From the NCBI RefSeq assembly GCF_011064595.1, contig NZ_JAALJI010000002.1, positions 310,001 through 374,000 of the forward strand: a DNA stretch of 64,000 nucleotides, in the 5' to 3' direction. The translations under genes were made by a program, and so were the position numbers. The first letter of the stretch is position 1, and each line of letters opens with the position of its first letter. The stretch is from Paludisphaera soli (GTDB lineage Bacteria; Planctomycetota; Planctomycetia; Isosphaerales; Isosphaeraceae). Positions 39,295 to 47,655 of this stretch are shown here, one piece after another. The notes under the pieces were generated by a model, which worked only from the letters and a program-made list of their open reading frames with translations, made no database searches and was not told where the DNA came from.

Positions 39295-39543
39295 GAGATA
39301 ACCTTTCGATCAATAAGACTGGTATGTCGGATCGGATCCGCGCGATCGCGAGAGCGACCTCGGGCGCGAGGGGGTCGTCGTGGGGGGACGGCGTTCGCCA
39401 GGCTCACGCCGGGGCCGTGCCCGCGCCGAGGGGCGAGGACGGGGAGTGGCGGCGGAACCGAGGAACGCCGGCCGATCGCGGGGCGCGAACGAGGTGCGCG
39501 ACGCACGATCCGGGCGCGAGGGGGCCGAGGGGTCGGCGGCGGA

Positions 39544-39969
39544 TCAGCGCGGCGGGTGGAAGATGAAGTCGCGACGGAGGACCGGGCGGAGGTCCTCCGA
39601 GACGAAGAGCGGGCGGTCCTGGCCGGCGCCGAGGAGGTGGTCCAGGTCGATCACGCAGGCCCAGAGCTCGACGCGGAGGTCGACGCCGCCGCTGAAATCC
39701 GCGCCGGGCGTGCTGAAGGGCTTCGAGCAGAAGGCCCCCGTGCAGCCCGCCGGCTTGAGGGGGGAGCCTTCAGGGGAGCCCGGCCTGGCCGCGTCGAGCA
39801 TTTCGCCGGAGAGCCCCAGGGGGCCCGTGACGTGTTCGTCGCCCCGATGAGCCGCCCCCGCGCAACCGGCCCGCGCGTTCGTCGGCGAGGCGAGGGCCAG
39901 GGCCCACGCCGCCAGGAACGCTCCGAGGCGGAGCGCGAACAGGGATGCTTCGGCGCGTCGGTGCGTCAT
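39544..39969 (-). CDS. small secreted protein of unknown function
   Basis: I do not recognise this 141-aa protein. A signal peptide is clear (FALRLGAFLAAWALALAS, cut near NARAG). The mature part has four or five cysteines (AGCAGAA, AGCTGAFC, WACVIDL), suggesting disulfide bonding in the periplasm. The ATG at 39969 is preceded at a distance by a promoter-like pair at 40061-40088. It ends 250 bp before the AhpD-like gene and may belong to the same transcript. Confidence 0.55.
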   Translation of the reverse strand: MTHRRAEASLFALRLGAFLAAWALALASPTNARAGCAGAAHRGDEHVTGPLGLSGEMLDAARPGSPEGSPLKPAGCTGAFCSKPFSTPGADFSGGVDLRVELWACVIDLDHLLGAGQDRPLFVSEDLRPVLRRDFIFHPPR

Positions 39970-40060
39970 AAGCTCGGGATGGTCGCTCGCTGGTTGGGGG
40001 CCCCGTCAAGGATGGGAGACGGGCGGGGCCAGACCGGATCGGACCGCACGGAACGCCTAA

Positions 40061-40088
40061 TGTATAGCCGAAGAACGCACCGCTTCAA
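40061..40088 (-). promoter_or_regulatory. candidate promoter of the small secreted protein gene
   Basis: On the minus strand, TTGAAG (40088-40083), a 16-bp spacer and TATACA (40066-40061) lie about 90 bp before the start at 39969. The hexamers match at 4 of 6 and 4 of 6 positions. Confidence 0.4.
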
Positions 40089-40131
40089 GGGGGGAGGACG
40101 GGATTTCGAAGCGTTTTCAAACCGAAAGAAT

Positions 40132-40347
40132 TCAGGATCGTCCGGCGGCCTCGGGACGTCCCCCGGGCTTCGCCGACGGGGCCGGGCCGATCGTGACGAT
40201 CGGCTCGCCCGCGGCCGACGAGCACTTGCCGCATGCCGAGCCGCAGCCGGCCGATTTCTCGCCGGCCACGCCCCGCCACACCAGGCCGAGCAGGTACAGG
40301 GCGGCCCCGATCACCACGCCGATCGCCACCGCGTCTTGCCAGCCCAT
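40132..40347 (-). CDS. FeoB-associated Cys-rich membrane protein
   Basis: The 71-aa protein has one membrane helix (about 6-24, AVAIGVVIGAALYLLGLVW) and a cytosolic or periplasmic Cys cluster, AGCGSACGKCSS, with spacing C-x3-C-x2-C. This is the layout of the small Cys-rich proteins found next to feoB, which may bind Fe(II) or act as a redox partner. It is 24 bp after the feoB stop, so it is the third gene of the feo operon. Confidence 0.85.
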   Translation of the reverse strand: MGWQDAVAIGVVIGAALYLLGLVWRGVAGEKSAGCGSACGKCSSAAGEPIVTIGPAPSAKPGGRPEAAGRS

Positions 40348-40371
40348 CTCGAGCCCCCTTCGTCGGCCCGC

Positions 40372-42624
40372 TCAGGAGCCGATCCACGTCCCCACTTGAT
40401 ACGTCAGGAAGGCCCCGACGTAGGCCAGGATCGTCATGTAGGCGAACGAGAGGGCCGGCCAGGTCCAGCTCCCGGTCTCGCGCCAGATGACGGCCAGCGT
40501 CGAGACGCATTGCGCGCAGAGCGCGAAGAAGACCATGATCGAGAGCGCGACCGGGATCGTGAACAGGGGCTTGCCGGTGTCCGGCCAGGTCGCCCCTTGC
40601 AGGGCCTGGGTGAGCCGCTGCTCACCCTCGCCTTCCGTCACCTCCTCGCCGACGTCGAAGATCACGCCGAGGGTGGCGACGACCACCTCGCGGGCGGGGA
40701 ACGAGGCGATCGCGGCGCTGCCGATCCGCCAGTCCCAGCCCAGCGGGCGGACGGCCGGCTCGATGAATCGACCCATCCGGCCGAGAAGGCTCTGCCGCTG
40801 CTGGGCCCCGTCGATCCGAGCCTCGGCCGCCGCGACGGCCGCCTCGGCCTCGGCGACCCGGGCCTCGTCGGCCGACTCCCTGGCGGCCTCCAGCGCGCCC
40901 TCGGCCTGTTCCTGACGGCCCAGAAGGGGCGCGAGGTCGTCGGCCGAGAGCCGGGGGTAGTACAGGAGCCCCCACATCACGATGGAGACGGCGAAGATGA
41001 TGGTCCCGGCGTTGTAGAGGAAGTCCCAGCCGCGATCGATCATCCGCCTCGCCACCGTGATCGGCGAAGGCCACTGGTAAGCCGGCATCTCCATCAGGAA
41101 GATCGGCGTCGCGCTGCGGAGGAACGTCCGCTTGAGCACCAGGGCCACGGCCGCGGCCACGACCACCCCCACCAGGTACATCCCCACCATGGTCAGGCCC
41201 TGGAGTTGGACCCAGCCGCCCAGGTAGGACCGCTTGGGGATGAAGGCCCCGATCATCAGGACGTAGACCGGCAGCCGCGCGCTGCAGCTCATCAGCGGGG
41301 CGATGAGGATGGTTGTCAGCCGATCGCGACGGTCCTCGATCACCCGCGTCGCCATCACGCCGGGGATGGCGCAGGCGAACGAGGAGAGGAGCGGGATGAA
41401 CGACTTGCCGCTCAACCCCACGTGGACCATGATCCGGTCCATCAGGTACGCGGCGCGGGCCAGGTAGCCGCACTCCTCCAGCACCGCCAGGATGCCGATG
41501 AGGATCAGGATCTGGGGCAGGAAGATGACCACCGCGCCGATGCCGCCGACGATCCCGTCGACCAGCAGGCTGCGGATCGGACCCTCGGCCATCGCCCCTT
41601 CGATCGCCCCGCCGACGGCCCCGATCCCGGCGTCGATCCAATCCATCGGGACGGTCGCCCACGAGAAGACCGCGTTGAAGGTCAGCAGCAGGACCAGGGC
41701 CAGGATCAAAGAGCCCCAGGTCGGATGCGTCAGAACCGCGTCGAGCCGGTCGGCGAACCGGGCCTCGGCCTTGCCGTGGGCGACGACGCCGTCGAGCGTG
41801 TCGGCCACCCAGGCGTACCGCGAGGTCGTCTCGATCTCCGGCACGCGGCAGCCGGCCTCGGCGAGACGTCCCCGCGCGGCCTGGACGCTCTCGCGAAGCT
41901 CCCGCCGCTCGTCTTCTGGGAGACCGAGGGCCTCCTCGACGTACGACCCGGCGTCCAGCACGAGACGCTCCGCCAGGTAGCGCGGCGAATGCGCGCCGGT
42001 CAGGTTGACGCCGAGCCGGCCGTCCAGCTCCTCGGCCAGCCGGTCGACCTCGGCGCGGAAGGGATCGGGGAACAGGCCCTCGATCGCCGGAGGCTCGCCC
42101 GCTCCCGCCCGCTCGACGGCGTCCTTCAGGGCTTCGAGCCCCTCCCGACGCTGGGCCTGGACGGGGACGACCGGCACGCCGAGGCGTCGCGAGAGGGCCG
42201 CCACGTCGACGTGCGTCCCCTCGGCCTCCGCCAGGTCGTTCATCGTCAGGGCCACGACCACCGGCCGGCCCAGCTCCATGACCTGGCTGGCCAGGTAGAG
42301 GTTCCGGTCCAGGTTGCCGGCCGCCGCGACGCAGAGGATCACGTCGGGCGGGGGGACGTCGGCCCGGCGGCCGAGCAGCACGTCGACCGTGACCATCTCG
42401 TCGGGCGATCGCGGGGCCAGGCTGTAGGTGCCCGGCAGGTCCACCAGCGACCAGCGCCGGCCGTGATGGACGACCTCGCCCGTCTTCTTCTCGACCGTCA
42501 CGCCCGGGTAGTTCCCGACCTGCTGGGCCAACCCCGAGAGCGCCCCGAAGAGCGTCGACTTGCCGGTGTTGGGATTCCCCACCAGCGCGATGGTCCAGGT
42601 TGTCTTGTCCGAGGCGACCGCCAT
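40372..42624 (-). CDS. feoB: ferrous iron transport protein B
   Basis: FeoB is the inner-membrane Fe(II) importer. In the 750-aa product the G domain has G1 at 16-24 (GNPNTGKST), the switch segment VGNYPGVTVEKKTG, and G3 DLPGTYSL. MNDLAE stands at the G4 position, where NxxD is usual, giving a slightly deviant motif. The membrane part has the two FeoB Gate-type blocks (IPLLSSFACAIPGVMATRVI, then the second around SFPAREVVVATLG) and about eight to ten helices. A charged coiled-coil insertion (Ala/Glu-rich, about 570-620) lies between transmembrane groups. ATG 42624 is preferred over the in-frame TTG 42642. The operon order is feoA, feoB, Cys-rich protein. Confidence 0.95.
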   Translation of the reverse strand: MAVASDKTTWTIALVGNPNTGKSTLFGALSGLAQQVGNYPGVTVEKKTGEVVHHGRRWSLVDLPGTYSLAPRSPDEMVTVDVLLGRRADVPPPDVILCVAAAGNLDRNLYLASQVMELGRPVVVALTMNDLAEAEGTHVDVAALSRRLGVPVVPVQAQRREGLEALKDAVERAGAGEPPAIEGLFPDPFRAEVDRLAEELDGRLGVNLTGAHSPRYLAERLVLDAGSYVEEALGLPEDERRELRESVQAARGRLAEAGCRVPEIETTSRYAWVADTLDGVVAHGKAEARFADRLDAVLTHPTWGSLILALVLLLTFNAVFSWATVPMDWIDAGIGAVGGAIEGAMAEGPIRSLLVDGIVGGIGAVVIFLPQILILIGILAVLEECGYLARAAYLMDRIMVHVGLSGKSFIPLLSSFACAIPGVMATRVIEDRRDRLTTILIAPLMSCSARLPVYVLMIGAFIPKRSYLGGWVQLQGLTMVGMYLVGVVVAAAVALVLKRTFLRSATPIFLMEMPAYQWPSPITVARRMIDRGWDFLYNAGTIIFAVSIVMWGLLYYPRLSADDLAPLLGRQEQAEGALEAARESADEARVAEAEAAVAAAEARIDGAQQRQSLLGRMGRFIEPAVRPLGWDWRIGSAAIASFPAREVVVATLGVIFDVGEEVTEGEGEQRLTQALQGATWPDTGKPLFTIPVALSIMVFFALCAQCVSTLAVIWRETGSWTWPALSFAYMTILAYVGAFLTYQVGTWIGS

Positions 42625-42703
42625 GGCAGGTCCGAGATCCAAGAGGTGGGAGGGCGACCGGACGGTCGTCCCGCCGCCCGAGGGGCGGGCGCGGCTCGGC
42701 CTT

Positions 42704-42979
42704 TCAGGAAGCCATCGCCGGGACGCGGACGAGAATCCGCGCGAGGTCGTCGCCTCGGAACCCCAGCCGCTGGCCGGCCAGCCCGATGATGCAAGGGCTG
42801 CCGCGCCGGATCATCTTGACCCGCGCGCCCTGATAGAACCCCATCTCGCGGAGCCGATGAACCAACTCCAGGTTCCCCAGGACCTCGCCGACGCTCGCCG
42901 TCTGGCCGACCCGGAGCCCCGACAGCGGGACCATCTCCCCCGTCTCCTCGCCTTGCACCGCCAGCGCCTGCGCCTTCAT
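42704..42979 (-). CDS. feoA: ferrous iron transport protein A
   Basis: FeoA is a small cytosolic SH3-like protein that works with FeoB. In the 91-aa product the fold is visible as MVPLSGLRVGQTASVGEV, then VHRLREMGFYQGARVKMIRRG and QRLGFRGDDLARILVRV. GAGGG lies 6 bp before the ATG at 42979. The frame opens at 43204, but the upstream part covers the promoter and operator and is not translated. feoB starts 79 bp downstream. Confidence 0.93.
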   Translation of the reverse strand: MKAQALAVQGEETGEMVPLSGLRVGQTASVGEVLGNLELVHRLREMGFYQGARVKMIRRGSPCIIGLAGQRLGFRGDDLARILVRVPAMAS

Positions 42980-43069
42980 GCTCAGCCCTCGATCCTCTGG
43001 ATGCGGAAGACCTGCCCGATGCTCGACCGACTGCGGCCGGGAAGCGACCTGTTCTTGGTCGCCCTCGAC

Positions 43070-43088
43070 GTTGAGACTTAATCTCAAC
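43070..43088 (-). promoter_or_regulatory. Fur-box-like operator of the feo operon
   Basis: GTTGAGA-N5-TCTCAAC forms a 19-bp inverted repeat with 7-bp arms, much like known TTGAGA/TCTCAA iron boxes. It overlaps the predicted feoA transcription start, the expected place for a repressor. The Fur-family protein at 29494 is a candidate regulator, by inference only. Confidence 0.7.
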
Positions 43089-43092
43089 CATG

Positions 43093-43121
43093 AGTATACC
43101 TCCGCCGTCCGAGGTTGACAA
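43093..43121 (-). promoter_or_regulatory. sigma70-like promoter of feoA
   Basis: On the minus strand, TTGTCA (43121-43116), a 17-bp spacer and TATACT (43098-43093) each match consensus at 5 of 6 bases. This is the best promoter in the window and runs directly into the operator. Confidence 0.75.
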
Positions 43122-43280
43122 TCGGTATCAGCCCTCAAGACGGGGAGAAGGCGGCGATTCGAGGACGTGGCGGAGCCGGCGAGCCCTGGCGGAGGACTCG
43201 CCACGGAGCCAAACTGAGCGGACGGAGCGTCCCGAGCCGGTCGAGCTCAGGCTTCCCGTCGCCCCGGAGGAACGGCGATC

Positions 43281-44528
43281 ATGTCGAGACCATGCTGGAA
43301 CCGTCGCGACTTCTCGCGCCTGGCGCTGGGATTCGTCGCATTGGCCGCGGCCGAGGGAAGGTCGCCGGGCTTCGCGATCCGACGCGACCTGGCGTTCGAG
43401 CGAACGATCCCCCGCGAGGTCCTGGAGGGCTATCTGTCGCGGGCGATCACGGTTCAGGACCTGTTCCTCGGCCAGGGAGACTTCGCCGACAACCTGCGGA
43501 TGCTCACGGCTCTCGGCGCGAAGTTCCTGGGGAGGAGCCTTTGCTTCTGGGGGGACGAGTCCCACCTGCTGGAGAAGTTGGGACGCGCCAGGCCCCTGAT
43601 CGCAAGGGCCCACGAGGCCGACCCCGAGCTGATCGCGCAGGCGTGCCTGTTCGAGATCGTCACGCACGAGGTCGACCGGGTGCCGATCCCGGCCTGGGCC
43701 TTCGAGGCGCTCGGGCTCGCCCCCGAATCCCGCAACTTCCGCCTCGCCGACATGGCGTTCCCGGACGGGGCGTTCCGCGACCATTGGGGGAAGGGGACGA
43801 TCGTCCCGGACGTGAGCCGGGTCGAGACTCAGCTCTGGTTCCACTTCCTGGCCGCCTCGTACATCGACCTCGGCGTCGAGGCCCTCCACTACGGCCAGGT
43901 GGAGCTGATGAATCGCAACGACCGCGACCTGGCCCACTACGCGAAGGTCTTCGAGCGGGCCCGGGCCCATGCCGCGAGGAAGGCGCGGCGAGGGATGGTC
44001 CTCTGCGACGCCCACGTCCCCGGCGGCGGCTTCGTGCGGGACGGCAGGCTGCTGCTGGACTTCCACTCGTTTCCGCTCCGGGTCAAGGAGGTCCCCGAGA
44101 CGCCGATGGAGGGGGTTCTGGAGGTCGGCTTCCAGGACAGCTTCTACGGCCGGAGCCGGGGCGGGACGACCTTCAGCGGCTGGGCCTGCGACCACCTCCC
44201 CTACCTCGTGGAGCTGGACAACTGGGGCCCGTGCGACAGGCCCGGCGAGCCCGGCCAGGGGGGCGTCTGGTGCTGGGGCTACGACGAGATCGGCTGGTTC
44301 GCCCACCTGCCGGCCGAGCGTCGCGCGGCCTGGCTCCGATACGCCTGGGACTGGGTCCGCGTGCACGACCCGAACGGCTTCCTCCAGATGCCCGGCGGCC
44401 GCGTCCTGCACACGCCGGTCGGCCGCAAACCCTGGTACTACGCCAACACGCCGAGCCCCGCCGTCCCCGACGGCTTCGGCGACGAGTCCGCCATCCGGGC
44501 CATCTGGGAGGCGGACTCGACGGCCTGA
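43281..44528 (+). CDS. Tat-exported protein of unknown function
   Basis: The 415-aa protein starts with a twin-arginine-type signal (NRRDFSRLALGFVALAAAEG), so it is probably exported folded. I cannot assign a family. The body is rich in aromatic and acidic motifs (HEVDRVPIPAWAFEALGL, LWFHFLAASYIDLGVEALHYGQVEL, LVELDNWGPCD, WGYDEIGWFAHLP). These read like a TIM-barrel hydrolase, with GVEALHYGQVELM suggesting barrel strands with catalytic carboxylates, but this is weak. GGAGGA lies about 9 bp before the ATG. It is divergent from feoA and convergent with the membrane-protein gene 17 bp away. Folded Tat export could mean a bound cofactor. Confidence 0.7.
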   Translation: MSRPCWNRRDFSRLALGFVALAAAEGRSPGFAIRRDLAFERTIPREVLEGYLSRAITVQDLFLGQGDFADNLRMLTALGAKFLGRSLCFWGDESHLLEKLGRARPLIARAHEADPELIAQACLFEIVTHEVDRVPIPAWAFEALGLAPESRNFRLADMAFPDGAFRDHWGKGTIVPDVSRVETQLWFHFLAASYIDLGVEALHYGQVELMNRNDRDLAHYAKVFERARAHAARKARRGMVLCDAHVPGGGFVRDGRLLLDFHSFPLRVKEVPETPMEGVLEVGFQDSFYGRSRGGTTFSGWACDHLPYLVELDNWGPCDRPGEPGQGGVWCWGYDEIGWFAHLPAERRAAWLRYAWDWVRVHDPNGFLQMPGGRVLHTPVGRKPWYYANTPSPAVPDGFGDESAIRAIWEADSTA

Positions 44529-44544
44529 CCGGAAAGCACGCCGA

Positions 44545-46266
44545 TCATCCCAGGGCGTCCTGCACCTTCTCGTCCGCCCACGCCTCGCGACGAAGCGGGA
44601 CGCCCGCCTTCACGAGGCTGGTCAGCACGGCCGCGACGAAGAAGGCCAGGCCGACCGCGATGTAGTCGAGCCCCGGGACGAGGGCACGCAGCGAGTCGTA
44701 CCCGCGCCAGCCCGCCGAGGCCAGCCACGCGCCCCCGATCGCGACGGCGGCCCATCGCGGCAGAGGATCGCGGAGGATCAGGCCGTATGCGAACAGGGCG
44801 AGCCCGACGACCGGAGCATAGGCCGCGAGCGTCCACGTCGGGAAGCCGTCGGGCGGTTGGACCATCCCGGACGTCGCCCCCATCGAGGCCAGCACGGCCA
44901 TCCCCGCGCCGGCCGCCCGGGCCGTCCGACCGGCCGCGTCGTCGAAAGCGGCTCCGACGGCCAAGGCGGCCGCGATCATCAGGTGAAAGCCGACCGGCCC
45001 GCGCCACCCTTCCGAGGGAAGTCCCAGCCCGGACGGCGCGACGACCGCGGCGGTCAGGAACGCGGCCCCGACCAGGCATCTCCACGCGCTCCGATCGCGA
45101 AGCCCGATCGCCGTCTGGAGGGCGGCGAGGGCCAGGAGCGGCAGCGGTCGGCCCGCGACCAGCCCGTCCAGGTCGCGCGTCTCCGGCCCGACGACCGCCA
45201 GCCCGGCCAAGGCGAAGCCCAGCGCCCCGATCGCCAGGGGAACCCGCCGCAGGGCCGCGACGCCGTAGAAAAGGCCCGTCATCGCCAGCGTCAGGTGGAG
45301 CGGGCTCGCCCCCAGCCGCCCCTCGAAGCGGCCGAGGAACTCCTGATAGGCGTACTCCGGACGATGCCCGTACGCGGCCAGGACAGTCGCGACGGCGGGG
45401 AGCACGAGCGCCGCGAACCTCACGCCCGGCAGCCGCTCGACGATCCCGATCTCCATCAGGACGATCGCGACGGCCAGCAGGAACGGGGCCAGGAAGTAGC
45501 CGCCGAAGAGATAGGGCTCGGCCCCATAAACCTTCCCGGCGTGGTGCATCGACCAGCAGAGCATCGCCGACCGCGCGACGACCGCGAAAGCGAGCAGGCC
45601 GAAGAGGGTCCAGGGGTACCACCCCCACCGCCAGGGACTTCCGTTGTCGCGGACGTAAGCCCGGCCTCGCCGGACGGCCGGCAGCAAGGCGAGCGCCACC
45701 AGCCCCGCCGCCGGCGAGAAGCCGAAGAGCGCCCAGCCCAGGATCTCGCTCTCCGGCTGATGCAGGAGCGGAGCCAGGGCGACCGGATACAGGAAGAACA
45801 GGGCCAGCGCGAGATGGTAAGGCCCCCGGAACAGCGCGGGGAGGGCCAGCCGCGAACCCCTCAAGAGCCCCTCGCTGACCGCCACGGCGAAGACCCATCC
45901 CGCCAGGTAGCAGGCCGTCCCCCGGGCGGCGTCGCGGGTGAAGACGTCGTCGAACGTCGCCGAGATCGCCAGCAGCAAGAGGACGACCAGGAGCATGATC
46001 GTCCGCACGTCGTCCCAGACGCCCACGCGGCGCACGAGCAGGCACGCCGTGACCGCCAGCAGCACCGTGTAGCCGGCCATCCCGCCGAACAAGGCCCACG
46101 TCTGCGAGGCGTTCACCTGATCCCCGAACGAGACCCGCAACCCCATGCAGACCAGCCAGGCGCTGAGGATGTAGAACGGGTTGCTGGTGCAGATCCGACG
46201 GGCCAACCAGCGAGGGACGGCGACCGTCGCGGGCGCGCGACCGGGCCGGGCATCATGCGTGTTCAT
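44545..46266 (-). CDS. polytopic membrane protein of unknown function
   Basis: The 573-aa inner-membrane protein has about 14 to 16 hydrophobic helices separated by short Arg-rich loops, and no recognised motif. The first helix follows a 24-residue N-terminal tail (PFYILSAWLVCMGLRVSF), and an amphipathic YGHRPEYAYQEFLGRFEGRLG loop sits near the middle. The frame opens at 46830; the ATG at 46266 is chosen because the hydrophobic pattern begins just after it and a GAGGG site precedes it. It could be a transporter-like or sensory membrane protein, and nothing in the context decides. Confidence 0.75.
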   Translation of the reverse strand: MNTHDARPGRAPATVAVPRWLARRICTSNPFYILSAWLVCMGLRVSFGDQVNASQTWALFGGMAGYTVLLAVTACLLVRRVGVWDDVRTIMLLVVLLLLAISATFDDVFTRDAARGTACYLAGWVFAVAVSEGLLRGSRLALPALFRGPYHLALALFFLYPVALAPLLHQPESEILGWALFGFSPAAGLVALALLPAVRRGRAYVRDNGSPWRWGWYPWTLFGLLAFAVVARSAMLCWSMHHAGKVYGAEPYLFGGYFLAPFLLAVAIVLMEIGIVERLPGVRFAALVLPAVATVLAAYGHRPEYAYQEFLGRFEGRLGASPLHLTLAMTGLFYGVAALRRVPLAIGALGFALAGLAVVGPETRDLDGLVAGRPLPLLALAALQTAIGLRDRSAWRCLVGAAFLTAAVVAPSGLGLPSEGWRGPVGFHLMIAAALAVGAAFDDAAGRTARAAGAGMAVLASMGATSGMVQPPDGFPTWTLAAYAPVVGLALFAYGLILRDPLPRWAAVAIGGAWLASAGWRGYDSLRALVPGLDYIAVGLAFFVAAVLTSLVKAGVPLRREAWADEKVQDALG

Positions 46267-46609
46267 CGTGACGACCCTCGACGTGACGGGGAGATCGGTT
46301 CGAAGGGGCGCGGAAGACGTGAAGGCCCCCCCCTCAATCCTAACGACCTCGGGGGCCGACTGTGACATCTGTCGTTGGGAAAATCCGGGCCTTCGACCCG
46401 TGACCCTTCGCCCGTCGGCCCCGGCTCGCATGGCCCCTTTTCGCTTGACTCTCCCCCGGGCGGCTCTCAGGATGAGCCCGCACGACGAGCCGGTTTCCGC
46501 ACATTCTGATGAATCGAAACCGGGAATCGTCGTCCAAACACCTGCCGCACGACGCCGAGACGGGGACGGCCTCCTTCGGACCTCCCTCGACGCGAAAGGA
46601 ATACGGCCC
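46267..46609. other. divergent intergenic region
   Basis: The 343-bp gap separates the membrane-protein gene (minus) and a hypothetical gene (plus). A GAAAGGA ribosome site for the latter is at 46594-46600. I see no clear promoter hexamers and no supported gene, although a plus-strand frame stays open throughout. Confidence 0.45.
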
Positions 46610-47512
46610 ATGAGCGACCGGGAAGCGATCATCGCGCGCGTCTCGGACGACCTGCACTGGTGGACCTCGATCCGGATCGAGACCAGCGAAACGATCGAGC
46701 ATTCCAAGGAAGCTGCGGAGCGGTTTTCGAAGGACGGTTCGAAGCCGGGCAGCCGGCGCGACTCCCGGTACTTCGAGACGGCCGCCGGCGAGAGACGGCT
46801 TTCGACATCCAGCTTTCTCGCGAACGGCAAGGTTCAACGTGGCGAGGACGTCTTCAAGGACGGCAAGGCCACACGCTCTTATTTCGAGCCCGACAAGCCT
46901 TCCCGGCCGACATCCGTCAAAGTGAGGCCCGCCTTCGGCGGGGAGACGGCGATGGGGGGCGTGGATCGGCCGGTTCCGTTGAAGTACGCGTACGTCGGGA
47001 GGGTCCCGCTGGATCAGGCGCTCGCGAAGGCCCGCGACCTCGGCCCCGGCGAAGCGCTCTCCGCCCCTTGCGACAAGTTCATGTTCGACGACGTCCCAGG
47101 CGTGGTCGGCATGCCGCCGCAGCACCACCTGTATTACCTACGCCAGGAAGATTCCCTGCCGGTCCGCGTCGAGTCGTACAACGGCCCGGACCCGGCGACG
47201 GCCCGCAAGATCTGGGTCTGGGAAGCCGAGAAGGTCGACGTCGTGCAAGGACGCCCGGTCGTCGTGAAGTCGGTCTCCACAGCCTACGAACCCGACGGCG
47301 CGACCGTCCGGTCCACGCGGCGCCACGAGGTCAAGTACATCGCCTTCAACGAGGAAGTGGGCGCGGAATGCTTCCGGCCGGCCGTCGCCCCGGGGACCGA
47401 GGCCGCGACGGTTTCCCTGTCCGCCGCACCGACTCCCGTCATGGAGAACGCCTCGCCGGGCCTGGGGGCGATCCTGGTGCTCGTGGGCGTCGCCTCCCGG
47501 CTCGGGCGTTGA
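46610..47512 (+). CDS. hypothetical protein with C-terminal hydrophobic tail
   Basis: No family is recognised in this 300-aa protein. The body is soluble and beta-rich (SRYFETAAGERRLSTSSF, WVWEAEKVDVVQGRPVVVKSVSTAYEPDG, RHEVKYIAFNEEV), like outer-membrane lipoprotein-carrier-type or DUF domains common in planctomycetes. There is no signal peptide after the ATG at 46610, which has GAAAGGA 9 bp upstream. The last residues, PGLGAILVLVGVASRLGR, form a short hydrophobic segment capped by Arg. This recalls C-terminal sorting tails but is too short to be sure. If it is a sorting tail, an N-terminal signal should exist, so the start may be wrong. Confidence 0.6.
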   Translation: MSDREAIIARVSDDLHWWTSIRIETSETIEHSKEAAERFSKDGSKPGSRRDSRYFETAAGERRLSTSSFLANGKVQRGEDVFKDGKATRSYFEPDKPSRPTSVKVRPAFGGETAMGGVDRPVPLKYAYVGRVPLDQALAKARDLGPGEALSAPCDKFMFDDVPGVVGMPPQHHLYYLRQEDSLPVRVESYNGPDPATARKIWVWEAEKVDVVQGRPVVVKSVSTAYEPDGATVRSTRRHEVKYIAFNEEVGAECFRPAVAPGTEAATVSLSAAPTPVMENASPGLGAILVLVGVASRLGR

Positions 47513-47577
47513 TCCCGGGCCTCGCGACGGTTCGATACGCCGGGAGGTGAACGAGCGTGATCCTCGGCGAGGAGTTC

Positions 47578-47586
47578 TGGTAGAAT
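47578..47586 (+). promoter_or_regulatory. extended -10 element upstream of the helicase gene
   Basis: TGG-TAGAAT (47578-47586) gives an extended -10 about 70 bp before the helicase start. No good -35 is present. Confidence 0.3.
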
Positions 47587-47655
47587 CGACCGATCCACCG
47601 ATCCCTCACCGAGGCGTCGAGACCTCCTCGGCACCGCCCCCGCGGCCAGGACGCC

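Larger units (their letters stand above)
42980..43280. other. feo regulatory region, divergent to a Tat-exported protein gene
   Basis: The 301-bp gap contains the feoA promoter (43093-43121) and the Fur-box-like operator (43070-43088), and a GGAGGA ribosome site before the plus-strand gene. No separate gene is supported. Confidence 0.7.

Noticed and set aside
37981-42789. A 1,602-codon plus-strand frame spanning five minus-strand genes.
   Set aside because: It crosses feoB, its Cys-rich partner and the AhpD-like gene, which have strong family support; composition is shadow-like.
42980-43204. Upstream extension of feoA.
   Set aside because: It would translate the promoter and operator; the ATG at 42979 has a good ribosome site and the standard FeoA N-terminus.
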